This document shows, in pieces, positions 44,495 through 52,828 of a stretch of DNA of 64,000 nt; within the stretch, counting starts at the first letter, position 1, and each line of letters starts with the position of its first letter. Origin of the DNA: Alphaproteobacteria bacterium (GTDB taxonomy: Bacteria > Pseudomonadota > Alphaproteobacteria > CAAHEQ01 > UBA3637). The stretch covers positions 1 to 64,000 of the forward strand of contig JAFYRI010000007.1 in assembly GCA_017559525.1 (NCBI GenBank). Reading direction: 5' to 3'. The notes beneath the pieces were generated by a model. It had not been told where the DNA came from, searched no databases, and saw only the letters and a list, made by a program, of their open reading frames with translations. Position numbers and translations under genes: made by a program.

Positions 44495-45625
44495 TTAACT
44501 AAATAACAAAGATACACGTCCGCCCGGATGACGTTCAATACGTCCGGCCAGCTCTAATTCCACTAAAATAATATTTACAATTTGTGAGGTCAACTCCGTT
44601 CCCCGAATAAGTTCATCAATGCCAGTGGGTTGTGAGGATAAGCTATCTACGATGATTGTTCTGGCTTTGTCCAATTCGTTATCTGTGACCGATGGATAAG
44701 ATGGAATAATTATATTATCCAATATATCCGGTTCGCTAAAGCGATGTTGATTTGTTAAATCCTCTAATTCATGCAACACATCGTTTGCGTTTTCAATCAA
44801 ATATGCCCCTTGTTTAATCAAACGATTTGGTCCTTCACTGCGCGCATCTAATGGAAAGCCGGGGACTGCGAATAACAAACGGTCTTGCTCTTTTGCTAAT
44901 CTGGCTGTAATGAGTGAGCCAGATTTTGCTTGAGCCTCAATCACGCAAACTCCTTTTGATAAACCAGAAATAATACGGTTACGTCTGGGGAAATTTTGAG
45001 GCGATGTTGGCGACCCAAATGGTAATTCAGAAATTACACATCCACGATTACAAATTTCTTTAAACAACCCTTCGTTTTCGGCTGGATAAACTTCATTTAA
45101 GGGGGTTCCGACAATGGCAATCGTTCCACCCATCCCGATATCGGCTCCTAAAGCTCCTTCATGAGCTGCAGTATCAATTCCTTTAGCCATGCCAGATACA
45201 ATAACATAATCATGTTGTGCCAAATCAAGAGCTAAATGTCTAGCAAACGAACGACCATTTAGTGATGCATTGCGTGTTCCGACCAAAGCAATAGCACTTT
45301 TTTGAGTTAAAACAAAATGGCCTCGCACAAATAAAACTGGTGGCATATCTGTTGTTTTTTTTAGTAATTTTGGATAGTTTTTATCACCTGATACAACAAT
45401 TTGCGTATTAAACTCTAGCGCCATTTTTAATTGTTCATCAACTAAACGTTCATCAGCAATTTTAATTTCCCTTGTCCGGCCACCACGACGAGCAAATTCA
45501 TTTATATGAGCTAAAGCCTCTTTTGGAGTGCAAAAAAAACTCAGTAAATTATGGAACGTAATCGGCCCCACATTTTCACTGAATGCTAATTGCATCCATT
45601 CCTTTTTTTGTTGTTCAGATAACAT
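44495..45625 (-). CDS. dprA: DNA processing protein DprA
   Basis: A 376-residue single-strand-DNA binding protein that loads RecA during natural transformation. The Rossmann-like domain shows A-L-V-G-T-R-N-A-S, V-S-G-M-A-K-G-I-D-T-A-A-H, I-V-G-T-P-L-N-E-V-Y-P, and R-N-R-I-I-S-G-L-S with S-G-S-L-I-T-A-R. A C-terminal winged-helix (DML1-like) part ends G-R-I-E-R-H-P-G-G-R-V. Its ATG shares one base with the plsY stop (TAATG). Other competence genes are not in the window. Confidence 0.93.
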   Translation of the reverse strand: MLSEQQKKEWMQLAFSENVGPITFHNLLSFFCTPKEALAHINEFARRGGRTREIKIADERLVDEQLKMALEFNTQIVVSGDKNYPKLLKKTTDMPPVLFVRGHFVLTQKSAIALVGTRNASLNGRSFARHLALDLAQHDYVIVSGMAKGIDTAAHEGALGADIGMGGTIAIVGTPLNEVYPAENEGLFKEICNRGCVISELPFGSPTSPQNFPRRNRIISGLSKGVCVIEAQAKSGSLITARLAKEQDRLLFAVPGFPLDARSEGPNRLIKQGAYLIENANDVLHELEDLTNQHRFSEPDILDNIIIPSYPSVTDNELDKARTIIVDSLSSQPTGIDELIRGTELTSQIVNIILVELELAGRIERHPGGRVSLLFS

Positions 45626-46227
45626 TATTTAGCTTTCTTTTTCAAATTAATTTTGGATTCTTCACCTTTTATTAAACGTTTGATATTATCTTTGTGTCGC
45701 CAAAAAGATAACACCGCTAGTCCTGCATAAAACACAGCTGAAATCGGACCAGAAAAAATAAATGCGTATAATGGAGATAACGCCAATGCTGTTAATGCAG
45801 ATAATGATGAATATCTGAAAGAGACAGCCATTGCAAGCCATGTTAATGCAGTTAAGATACCTGTAAAAGGTGTCATAGTTAACATTAATCCGAGCGTAGA
45901 GGCAACTCCTTTTCCGCCTTTAAATTTTAACCAAATTGGGTAATTATGACCAATAACAGCGGCAGTTCCAGCGATAAATCCGATTGTTTCAGAGCTATAT
46001 AAACATGTGCATAGTACAGCTATAATACCAGCTTTACCAACATCGAAACAAAGTGTTAAAAATGCCAAATCTTTACGTCCTGTGCGCAACACATTTGTGG
46101 CGCCAATATTGCCTGAGCCAATTTTACGAATATCACCCAACCCACCCAGTCTTGTGAATACTAGTCCGAAAGGAATAGAGCCAAAGATATATCCTAAAGA
46201 TGCAGAAACAAAAGAAGAAAAAAACAT
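45625..46227 (-). CDS. plsY: Acyl-phosphate:glycerol-3-phosphate acyltransferase PlsY
   Basis: A 200-residue, multi-pass membrane enzyme making lysophosphatidate from acyl-phosphate. Start at 46227 because GGAGG lies seven bases before; the frame is open for 51 more codons but without a site. Motifs: G-S-I-P-F-G (1), R-K-I-G-S-G-N-I-G-A-T-N-V-L-R (2, phosphate binding) and K-G-G-K-G-V-A-S-T (3). The basic tail ends K-K-K-A-K. First gene of the plsY-dprA-topA operon. Confidence 0.95.
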   Translation of the reverse strand: MFFSSFVSASLGYIFGSIPFGLVFTRLGGLGDIRKIGSGNIGATNVLRTGRKDLAFLTLCFDVGKAGIIAVLCTCLYSSETIGFIAGTAAVIGHNYPIWLKFKGGKGVASTLGLMLTMTPFTGILTALTWLAMAVSFRYSSLSALTALALSPLYAFIFSGPISAVFYAGLAVLSFWRHKDNIKRLIKGEESKINLKKKAK

Positions 46228-46263
46228 TAAAAGCCTCCTTTTTTTATTGAAAATATATTCATA

Positions 46264-46291
46264 TTTATACCATCTTTCAAATAAAATGCAA
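46264..46291 (-). promoter_or_regulatory. Promoter of plsY-dprA-topA
   Basis: Minus strand TTGCAT (46291-46286), 16 bp, TATAAA (46269-46264). Confidence 0.55.
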
Positions 46292-46373
46292 GTAAAAAAA
46301 CGGATTTTTAAGTTGTCATAATTAAAAATAAATACAATTATATTATATATAATAAAGATAGAATAAAAAATAT

Positions 46374-46402
46374 TTGACAAATTTTTATGGGTGTGTTAGT
46401 AT
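46374..46402 (+). promoter_or_regulatory. Promoter of the 55-residue membrane protein
   Basis: TTGACA (46374-46379), 17 bp, TAGTAT (46397-46402), about 20 bp before the AGAAAGGA site. Confidence 0.7.
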
Positions 46403-46429
46403 ATTTTATATTTTTAGAAAGGATGAATA

Positions 46430-46597
46430 ATGTTTATAGATGAAAAATTATCTTTAAAGCGTAAAGTAATAATTGGATTGTTAGCCGTGTCTGTTGTCAT
46501 GGGAGCTATTAAAGGATATATCAATGAACGGCAACGTATTGATATGGATAAATCAAGTGCCTCTTCAAAGGAATGTCGCAATTATACCAGAGATTAA
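46430..46597 (+). CDS. 55-residue single-pass membrane protein
   Basis: A short gene with its own promoter and AGAAAGGA eight bases before the ATG. A basic N-terminal part (S-L-K-R-K) is followed by a hydrophobic helix at about 12-24 (V-I-I-G-L-L-A-V-S-V-V-M-G) and a polar tail with one Cys. I do not recognise it. The good promoter, site and hydrophobic-helix layout argue that it is real. prfC has a separate promoter 50 bp downstream. Confidence 0.6.
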   Translation: MFIDEKLSLKRKVIIGLLAVSVVMGAIKGYINERQRIDMDKSSASSKECRNYTRD

Positions 46598-46647
46598 TTT
46601 TTAAAATATAGCCCTCTAGATATTAATGTTACGTATATAATTCATGC

Positions 46648-46676
46648 TTGAAAAAATTATAAAAATCTGATATACT
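46648..46676 (+). promoter_or_regulatory. Promoter of prfC
   Basis: TTGAAA (46648-46653), 17 bp, TATACT (46671-46676). Confidence 0.7.
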
Positions 46677-46706
46677 ACGCAAAATTTTTAAAATAGAGGA
46701 TGAATT

Positions 46707-48302
46707 ATGCCAACACAATTAACTGAAACCGTTTCAAAAAGACGTACTTTTGCGATTATTTCTCACCCAGATGCTGGTAAAACGACATTAACCGAAAAAT
46801 TATTATTATTTGGGGGTGCCATTAATCAAGCCGGTGCTGTTAAGGCCAAAGGGGAACGTCGTCGTGCGACTTCTGACTGGATGAAGGTGGAGCAAGAACG
46901 TGGTATTTCCGTGGCTTCATCCGTAATGACTTTTGATTATGGGGGATGTACATTTAACCTGTTGGATACACCGGGTCACGAAGACTTCTCAGAAGATACA
47001 TATCGTGTGTTGACAGCTGTTGATTCTGCCGTGATGGTAATTGACTGTGCTAAGGGGATTGAGGAACAAACCAAAAAACTTTTTGAGGTATGTCGTTTGC
47101 GCGATATTCCGATTATTACCTTTATCAACAAATTGGACCGTGATGGTCAAGATCCATTCCAATTATTGGAAGAAATTGAAAAAACTTTGGCTTTGGATGT
47201 GACACCTGCCGTTTGGCCAATTGGTATGGGCCGTGATTTTAAAGGCTGCTTTGATTTGATGAATGACCGTTTAAACTTAATGCAAAAAACGGAAAATAAA
47301 GGTGCTTTGCCCGAATTGGGTGAAACAATTAACGGTATTGATGACACACGTATTGATGAAGTCATTCCAGCAGATTTAGTTGCCACTTTACGTGAAAATG
47401 TGGAAATGGCTCGTGCTTTATGTCCTGAATTTGATAAGAAAGCTTACTTAGAAGGAACTATGACGCCTGTTTTCTTTGGTTCTGCGGTTAATAACTTTGG
47501 TGTGCGAGAGTTATTAGAGGCTTTAGTGGCCTTTGCACCAAGTCCACGCCCGCAAACAACGCCGGATAGAACTGTGGAACCGGATGAAGAAAAAGTTTCT
47601 GGTTTTGTATTTAAAATCCAAGCTAATATGGACCCGAAACATCGCGATCGTATTGCCTTTATGCGTTTGTGTTCCGGTCACTTTAAACGTGGAATGAAAT
47701 TGTTGCACTCTCGTTCCAACAAACAAATGATTTTGCATAATCCGGTTATGTTCTTAGCTCAAGATCGAGAACTCGCCGAAGATGCATATGCCGGCGATAT
47801 TGTTGGATTACCCAACCATGGCGGTATTCGTATTGGTGATGTATTTACTGAGGGAGAAAATATTCGTTTCCGTGGCATTCCATGTTTTGCTCCAGAATTG
47901 CTCAGAAAAGTGCGAGCTAAAGACCCGCTGAAGGCTAAACACCTTGCAAAAGCCCTAGAACAAATTGCCGAAGAGGGTGGAGCAAGCGTCTTTAAGCCTG
48001 TTCAAGGTGCTGACTTTATTGTTGGTGTTGTCGGAGTCTTGCAATTTGAAGTTTTAGCCGACCGTATTCGTACTGAATATGATATTCCAGTGATTTTTGA
48101 ACCAACAATTTATTATACGGCTCGTTGGGTAAAAGGTGAAACAGCCAATGTGAAAAAGTTCATGGATATGAATATGTCTTGTACAGCAACGGACCATGAC
48201 GGTGAACCAGTATTTTTGGCCAGAAATGCATGGCATTTGAATAAAGCCGCCGAAGATTATCCGAACTTAGAATTCTTAAAAACACGTGAGCAAAGTGTGT
48301 AA
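46707..48302 (+). CDS. prfC: Peptide chain release factor 3
   Basis: A 531-residue translational GTPase that recycles RF1 and RF2 from the ribosome. G1 is S-H-P-D-A-G-K-T-T; the switch region has R-G-I-S-V-A-S-S-V; G3 is D-T-P-G-H-E-D-F-S; G4 is N-K-L-D-R. The RF3-type insert A-T-S-D-W-M-K-V-E-Q-E-R precedes switch 1. Length is nearly that of E. coli RF3 (529). GAGGAT lies before the ATG. Monocistronic. Confidence 0.96.
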   Translation: MPTQLTETVSKRRTFAIISHPDAGKTTLTEKLLLFGGAINQAGAVKAKGERRRATSDWMKVEQERGISVASSVMTFDYGGCTFNLLDTPGHEDFSEDTYRVLTAVDSAVMVIDCAKGIEEQTKKLFEVCRLRDIPIITFINKLDRDGQDPFQLLEEIEKTLALDVTPAVWPIGMGRDFKGCFDLMNDRLNLMQKTENKGALPELGETINGIDDTRIDEVIPADLVATLRENVEMARALCPEFDKKAYLEGTMTPVFFGSAVNNFGVRELLEALVAFAPSPRPQTTPDRTVEPDEEKVSGFVFKIQANMDPKHRDRIAFMRLCSGHFKRGMKLLHSRSNKQMILHNPVMFLAQDRELAEDAYAGDIVGLPNHGGIRIGDVFTEGENIRFRGIPCFAPELLRKVRAKDPLKAKHLAKALEQIAEEGGASVFKPVQGADFIVGVVGVLQFEVLADRIRTEYDIPVIFEPTIYYTARWVKGETANVKKFMDMNMSCTATDHDGEPVFLARNAWHLNKAAEDYPNLEFLKTREQSV

Positions 48303-48330
48303 AAACATTGTTTAGCTTGAAAATATAAAA

Positions 48331-48352
48331 AAGGGGAGGTTTGGCCTCCCTT
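48331..48352. terminator. Terminator between prfC and the 48357-51250 operon
   Basis: AAGGG(G)AGG pairs with CCTCCCTT (48331-48339, 48345-48352) with one bulged G. The T tract is stronger on the minus strand. Confidence 0.8.
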
Positions 48353-48356
48353 AAAA

Positions 48357-49169
48357 TTATCGTGTTTTGGGATATATTGGATGAGCTTGGGGGGAGTTTG
48401 AAATAATCTGAACAGCTTGAGGTGTTTTTGGTTTTGTTTGTTCATTATTTTGGCATTTATTTATGGTAAGCGCCGCTAATCCTGTTAGCAATACAATTCC
48501 GACTCCTTTTGCCCATCTCGGTGTTTCGTATATTAATCTTGGCAAAGGTTTTTCATATTGTATTTGGGAAATATCTTTATCTAAATATTCAATATATCTA
48601 TATTCATTCCACTTATTAACATTAAAACACTGAATGCGAACACGTCCTAATTTTTTATGGTGAAAAATTTGGTCTGTTGTATCTAAATCTGTATTGTAAT
48701 ATTCGCTGACATGTGATGAATTTGCCAGATCTGGCATATGTAAGTCTTTTGTGTAAGATATTGCTTTATATTTATCATTTAGACAAATTGTAGAGGTCAT
48801 ATTTTCCAGTGTTAAAATTGCCAATGGTGAATATTCGGGCATATACTTACTTAAACTTTTTACATTTGTTTCAATTTGAAAAATATCATCTTTTTTAAAT
48901 GCGATATGTTGTTTTTCATCAAAAAAGACCAGAGGTTCCGTTATATGTAATTTTAAAATTTGTTCTGTTGGAGCGAAAATAATAAACCAATCATTGGCTA
49001 AAATCAAAGGGATATATCCTTCTTGTGTTTGTATGATAACATGCGAGGCTTCTCCTTTTTTTTCATGCATAATGCGTAGGGGTGTTTGAATTTCCCATAA
49101 TGTTATATCTTGATTATTGGTATTTGTTGTATGAATGGAAAATATGTCGTTTTGATTTATATATTTCAT
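48357..49169 (-). CDS. Unknown protein with late membrane helix and Lys-Cys
   Basis: A 270-residue protein, last gene of a four-gene operon. About 215 polar, beta-rich residues precede a single hydrophobic helix (220-236, G-V-G-I-V-L-L-T-G-L-A-A-L) followed at once by N-K-C (Cys239) and a Pro/Gln-rich tail ending P-K-T-R. There is no N-terminal signal, so it probably lies in the cytoplasm and is anchored late (N-in). The upstream genes 49179 and 50009 share this helix-then-Lys-Cys end, and 49179 also the P-x-T-R ending. No known domain recognised. Confidence 0.55.
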   Translation of the reverse strand: MKYINQNDIFSIHTTNTNNQDITLWEIQTPLRIMHEKKGEASHVIIQTQEGYIPLILANDWFIIFAPTEQILKLHITEPLVFFDEKQHIAFKKDDIFQIETNVKSLSKYMPEYSPLAILTLENMTSTICLNDKYKAISYTKDLHMPDLANSSHVSEYYNTDLDTTDQIFHHKKLGRVRIQCFNVNKWNEYRYIEYLDKDISQIQYEKPLPRLIYETPRWAKGVGIVLLTGLAALTINKCQNNEQTKPKTPQAVQIISNSPQAHPIYPKTR

Positions 49170-49178
49170 ATTTTTTTC

Positions 49179-49997
49179 CTAACGTGTACGAGGTAATGAA
49201 GAAATATCTTGTGTTGGTATTTCAGCTGGTATAATCATTTTTGGTTCAGGGGTATCATGCGAACTGGAACATTTGACAATAGCTGTTGTTACCAGAGCTA
49301 AAGCACCCAAAATAGCTAAAGTTTTTGGCCGCGTTACATTATGTTTAAAACGTTCTATAGGATTGGTATAATAAATGAAACTTTCTTCGGTATCATCATA
49401 TTGACAGATAATACATTCATTTTTTTGCCCAATATTATATGTCCATCTGGATACACGACATTCTTCTTCACGGTAATTAGCGTATATTTCATCAAAATTT
49501 TTGTTAAAATGAAAATAATTTGGCAATCCATCAATATGAGATGGACGGCTATTATGATATTCTATTCTATGAAAATCAGGATTTACATGAATTTCGCACG
49601 TATTTAAACGATTTAAAAATTGCCATTCAATTTCATTTGTACATTCTTTAACCAATGGATAATCTGATAATAAGTTGCTACTTTTCGTAATTAAAATTAA
49701 ATGATCGTTTTGGATAGCAGGGGTACATTTTTTTTTATCAAATATAATAACGGGAAAAGTTGCTTCTTCATCATTAACGACAATACTCTGTAAAGCAATA
49801 AAATGATTGTCGTTTGAAATAAGATGTAATGCTGTATCAAGCTTATCATTTTTTATAATGGTGTCGATAATTTGATCATCTACTTCTTCGGTTTCATATT
49901 CAAATGGTTCCTTAATATCTATTTCAAATAGGCATATTTCTTTTTTTTGAAAGAGAGTTGAAAATTTTAATTTCCCATTTGAATATGACCGTTTCAT
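49179..49997 (-). CDS. Unknown protein with late membrane helix and Lys-Cys
   Basis: A 272-residue protein with the same plan as its downstream neighbour: a polar domain of about 220 residues, hydrophobic helix 225-241 (L-A-I-L-G-A-L-A-L-V-T-T-A-I), V-K-C (Cys243), then a Ser/Pro-rich tail ending L-P-R-T-R. Several Cys occur in the soluble part (E-E-E-C-R, E-C-I-I-C-Q). Sequence identity with the neighbour is low by eye. Gap to the next gene nine bases. Function unknown. Confidence 0.55.
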   Translation of the reverse strand: MKRSYSNGKLKFSTLFQKKEICLFEIDIKEPFEYETEEVDDQIIDTIIKNDKLDTALHLISNDNHFIALQSIVVNDEEATFPVIIFDKKKCTPAIQNDHLILITKSSNLLSDYPLVKECTNEIEWQFLNRLNTCEIHVNPDFHRIEYHNSRPSHIDGLPNYFHFNKNFDEIYANYREEECRVSRWTYNIGQKNECIICQYDDTEESFIYYTNPIERFKHNVTRPKTLAILGALALVTTAIVKCSSSHDTPEPKMIIPAEIPTQDISSLPRTR

Positions 49998-50008
49998 AGT
50001 ATTATTCC

Positions 50009-50524
50009 TTACTCACGTATACGAACATTATCCGGGTTATCATATAAATTTTTTATCGGATTACATTTGGGCAATATTAATGCACTGGCACCACACATAG
50101 TTGCAATAATGCCCAATTTAATTAATTTATTGCGAATGGCGTGTGTATGGTCGGCAATTTTTTTGCCATGTGAGTATTCTTCATATCTAGTTTTGTGTGT
50201 TTTAAAGATAGATACCATACCATGATATTCGCCATTTTTATCCGCAGTACCTTGGGATAACATGTGACATTTACGATTATAAATTGTTTTTACAAAACAA
50301 ATTTCATCATTTTTTGGTTGAATTTCGGCGGGTTTTGGTTTTAATTCTATTGTTGTACCATTTGAAAAGTCTTCAATACTCATTAGTGTTAATTGTTTTT
50401 GAGCATTGAAAAAATCTAATTGTTTTTTGACCAATACCCTGGCTTCATCAAAATATTCTGTTGTTTTGACAGTTATACCATGTTTTCGTTTATCAATATG
50501 AGATGTGCTCATTAATGTTGTCAT
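50009..50524 (-). CDS. Unknown MORN-like protein with late membrane helix and Lys-Cys
   Basis: A 171-residue protein. A segment S-Q-G-T-A-D-K-N-G-E-Y-H-G-M-V-S-I-F followed by Y-E-E-Y-S-H-G-K-K-I looks like a MORN or YwqK-type repeat, as in the gene upstream. A hydrophobic helix (about 136-151, G-I-I-A-T-M-C-G-A-S-A-L-I-L) leads to P-K-C (Cys154) and a short charged tail. Seven bases separate it from the 50531 gene. Function unknown. Confidence 0.5.
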   Translation of the reverse strand: MTTLMSTSHIDKRKHGITVKTTEYFDEARVLVKKQLDFFNAQKQLTLMSIEDFSNGTTIELKPKPAEIQPKNDEICFVKTIYNRKCHMLSQGTADKNGEYHGMVSIFKTHKTRYEEYSHGKKIADHTHAIRNKLIKLGIIATMCGASALILPKCNPIKNLYDNPDNVRIRE

Positions 50525-50530
50525 AATTTT

Positions 50531-51250
50531 TTACCTTGTTAATTCATTGTAATTTGAAGTGAGATGAACAGCTGATGAAGTTATTTTACGTCTAAAACTA
50601 AATAAACGTTTGCCAAATGATAATTTTTTGCCGTTTTCATAATAACTGTTTTTACGGCGTCCATTTTTATCATATGTCATAATTGTGCCGTGTTTTTGAT
50701 TGTTGGCATCTAAAGAGCCTTCTTCTAATAAACGACCGGATGGTGTTTTGATGCTATAAGTCGTTTGAGATTGTAAATCATTATACGTATAATATGTTTT
50801 ACGCATAATGGTACCATCTGACAATTTTTCTTTTTCAAATACACGGTATGTCCCGCGATTAATATCAAATTTTTTGTGAGTATATATGGTATCTGTTTTA
50901 CTATATTCTTCTTGTAATATATTATTTTTGTATGTTTGTACACAAAAAGAGGCTGTTAAATTGTTGACTGAAATTTGCTTGCCGTCTTTTTGATCAAATA
51001 GATATTTTTCAATGGAAAAGCCATGATTAAATGCGCTGATAACAAAGCGGGCTAAATTACCTGGTGTCGTAATTGTTAATTTTCTTTGGCTTAATTTGAA
51101 ATTTTTATTGACTTCAATATTTTCTGTTGACCATTCAAATTTTGCACCTATACCCTTTTGAATTTCTTCTTCGGATGTTTTTTTGAATGTGTATATTGTA
51201 TTATGATGTTTTAAAATAATTGCTTCATCTGTTTCTGTAAAATAAGCCAT
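50531..51250 (-). CDS. YwqK/MORN-like repeat protein
   Basis: A 239-residue protein, first in the operon. Start ATG at 51250, six bases after GGAGG; the longer frame has no site. The C-terminal half carries repeat-like units, T-P-S-G-R-L-L-E-E-G-S-L-D-A then N-Q-K-H-G-T-I-M-T-Y-D-K-N-G-R-R and Y-Y-E-N-G-K-K, the pattern of MORN-variant (YwqK) antitoxin-like proteins. Unlike its partners it has no obvious membrane helix. Its role is unknown; no toxin is evident next to it. Confidence 0.55.
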   Translation of the reverse strand: MAYFTETDEAIILKHHNTIYTFKKTSEEEIQKGIGAKFEWSTENIEVNKNFKLSQRKLTITTPGNLARFVISAFNHGFSIEKYLFDQKDGKQISVNNLTASFCVQTYKNNILQEEYSKTDTIYTHKKFDINRGTYRVFEKEKLSDGTIMRKTYYTYNDLQSQTTYSIKTPSGRLLEEGSLDANNQKHGTIMTYDKNGRRKNSYYENGKKLSFGKRLFSFRRKITSSAVHLTSNYNELTR

Positions 51251-51293
51251 AAATCCTCCATGATTTTTGGGGCGTTTTTTTCTTTTTCGCTCC

Positions 51294-51322
51294 ACCATAG
51301 CATATTTTATGTCTAAAATCAA
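51294..51322 (-). promoter_or_regulatory. Promoter of the 48357-51250 operon
   Basis: Minus strand TTGATT (51322-51317), 17 bp, TATGGT (51299-51294). Confidence 0.5.
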
Positions 51323-51338
51323 GGAAAATTATGTCAAA

Positions 51339-51638
51339 TTATTTTGTCAACTTTGTAATTTGGTCTGTAAGTTGAGAATATATAACATCTAATCTTAATG
51401 TTTTGCATCGATTTGTTTGTCCTGAAACAATTTCAATTTGTGATTTTTTTATGTGGAAAAAGTCAGATAAAAAATCAATAACGGCTTCATTCGCTTTGCC
51501 ATCAACAGCAGGAGCTCTAAGTGCTAATTTTAAATGCGTATCATTCCATACACCTTCAAAACCATTTCGTTTTGCATTTGGTGATACCCGAATTTTTATC
51601 AGTGTATAATCACCACGATTTTCAAAAATATTTTGCAT
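51339..51638 (-). CDS. YggU/DUF167 family protein
   Basis: A 99-residue member of the UPF0235 (YggU) family. It has I-R-V-S-P-N-A-K-R-N, L-K-L-A-L-R-A-P-A-V-D-G-K-A-N-E-A-V-I and Q-I-E-I-V-S-G-Q-T-N-R-C-K, the core of the fold. Biochemical role is not established. The start at 51638 is one base after the HemY-like stop, with AAAGGA inside that gene's end, so it is the third gene of the Mic60-HemY operon. Confidence 0.85.
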   Translation of the reverse strand: MQNIFENRGDYTLIKIRVSPNAKRNGFEGVWNDTHLKLALRAPAVDGKANEAVIDFLSDFFHIKKSQIEIVSGQTNRCKTLRLDVIYSQLTDQITKLTK

Positions 51639-51639
51639 T

Positions 51640-52827
51640 TTATCCTTTATAAACAATGCCGCCACATGTATTACAAATAGGGCAGACATTATCCCATAAT
51701 CCCGTGTTATGGTGACAATATGTACAAACCCAAGATGGTGTTTCTTCTAAGTTTGCAGCTTTATTTTCCCATTCTTTTGCTGCTTCTTCATGATGCCATC
51801 CTTCACGTTCTAATTCGGCCATCATTGATGCCATCTGTCGTGTTAATTCATAAGAGTTAATTGCATTTTGTAATGTTTCTTTTGCCACGCCCCACAAATG
51901 ATTTTTCATGGCAACATCTGTAGTTGCTAATAAAGATAATTTTGTGGCGCTGTTTGATGATACAAAATGTTCAATAGATTTCATTTGCTTTACAGTTGTT
52001 TCATTTTTGATAAGAGCATAATAACGTTCAAATGTTTCCCAAGTTGGAGTTAATGTCCATGATTTTTTTAAAATATCTTCAGCTTTATTTGGATTTTGTT
52101 CAGCATATGCCCATGCCAAAGGTGGATTATCAGGGGTTAATTCGAATGCATCTTTATATCGTTTCAATCCATATAAAATACATGCCTTTATTTTTGTGTA
52201 TTCTGTTTTTTCAATGGCTTTATTTTTGCTTAGTTTTTCTAGAGTTATTAATGCATTTTGCCAATCATTTTGCAATAATTGTAAATTTAGTTGTTCTTGA
52301 TTAATCCATAAAACAGTAGGGTATAAACTACTTACTTTTTCTAATAGTTGTGTTTGGGTATCAATGTCCCCTTTTTCTTTTGCTTGTAAAAATAATCCAC
52401 GAATGCCGGCTAATTCTGTTGCCTTGTTGTTTTTTAATTTTTCAAAAACATGTTCAGATGGATGAAATAATGCTTCAAATAATAACTGTTCTGTTGATCC
52501 TTTTGAAAATAATGACTTTTCTTTATTCATAATCATTTTTTCTGCTGTATTATTTTTATCCAAAACAGTTGTTAAAACTAATGTTAAAAAATTTTCTTTT
52601 TTTAACAGATTTTTTTGAAAACGATAAGAACGATAATTTTTAATCCATCCAAATGGTTTTTTTATTAAGTGTAATAAGTAGCATAATACAACAATGCCGA
52701 CAATTAATAATGCAATGGAAGATGTGAATTCATAGTCAAATGCCTCAAAGGAAAAATTATATGCTTCATCCATAATTAAAAAACCGATTAAGACAATACC
52801 GGCAACAATTAAAAATGCTTTTAACAT
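51640..52827 (-). CDS. HemY-like membrane TPR protein with C-terminal zinc ribbon
   Basis: A 395-residue protein. Two N-terminal membrane helices (L-K-A-F-L-I-V-A-G-I-V-L-I-G-F and I-A-L-L-I-V-G-I-V-V-L-C-Y) enclose a short periplasmic loop, as in HemY-N proteins, followed by about 300 residues of TPR-like helices. The end carries C-T-Y-C and C-P-I-C-N-T-C, a likely zinc ribbon. HemY proteins sit with heme-biosynthesis genes but their role is not settled. In alphaproteobacteria a Mic60-like gene usually precedes it, as here, two bases upstream. Confidence 0.75.
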   Translation of the reverse strand: MLKAFLIVAGIVLIGFLIMDEAYNFSFEAFDYEFTSSIALLIVGIVVLCYLLHLIKKPFGWIKNYRSYRFQKNLLKKENFLTLVLTTVLDKNNTAEKMIMNKEKSLFSKGSTEQLLFEALFHPSEHVFEKLKNNKATELAGIRGLFLQAKEKGDIDTQTQLLEKVSSLYPTVLWINQEQLNLQLLQNDWQNALITLEKLSKNKAIEKTEYTKIKACILYGLKRYKDAFELTPDNPPLAWAYAEQNPNKAEDILKKSWTLTPTWETFERYYALIKNETTVKQMKSIEHFVSSNSATKLSLLATTDVAMKNHLWGVAKETLQNAINSYELTRQMASMMAELEREGWHHEEAAKEWENKAANLEETPSWVCTYCHHNTGLWDNVCPICNTCGGIVYKG

Positions 52828-52828
52828 A

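Noticed and set aside
41996-46227. Natural competence island because of dprA
   Set aside because: plsY-dprA-topA is a common housekeeping arrangement; no other competence gene is present.
50531-51250. Toxin-antitoxin module because of YwqK-like repeats
   Set aside because: No toxin-like partner is recognisable; neighbours are membrane-tailed unknowns.
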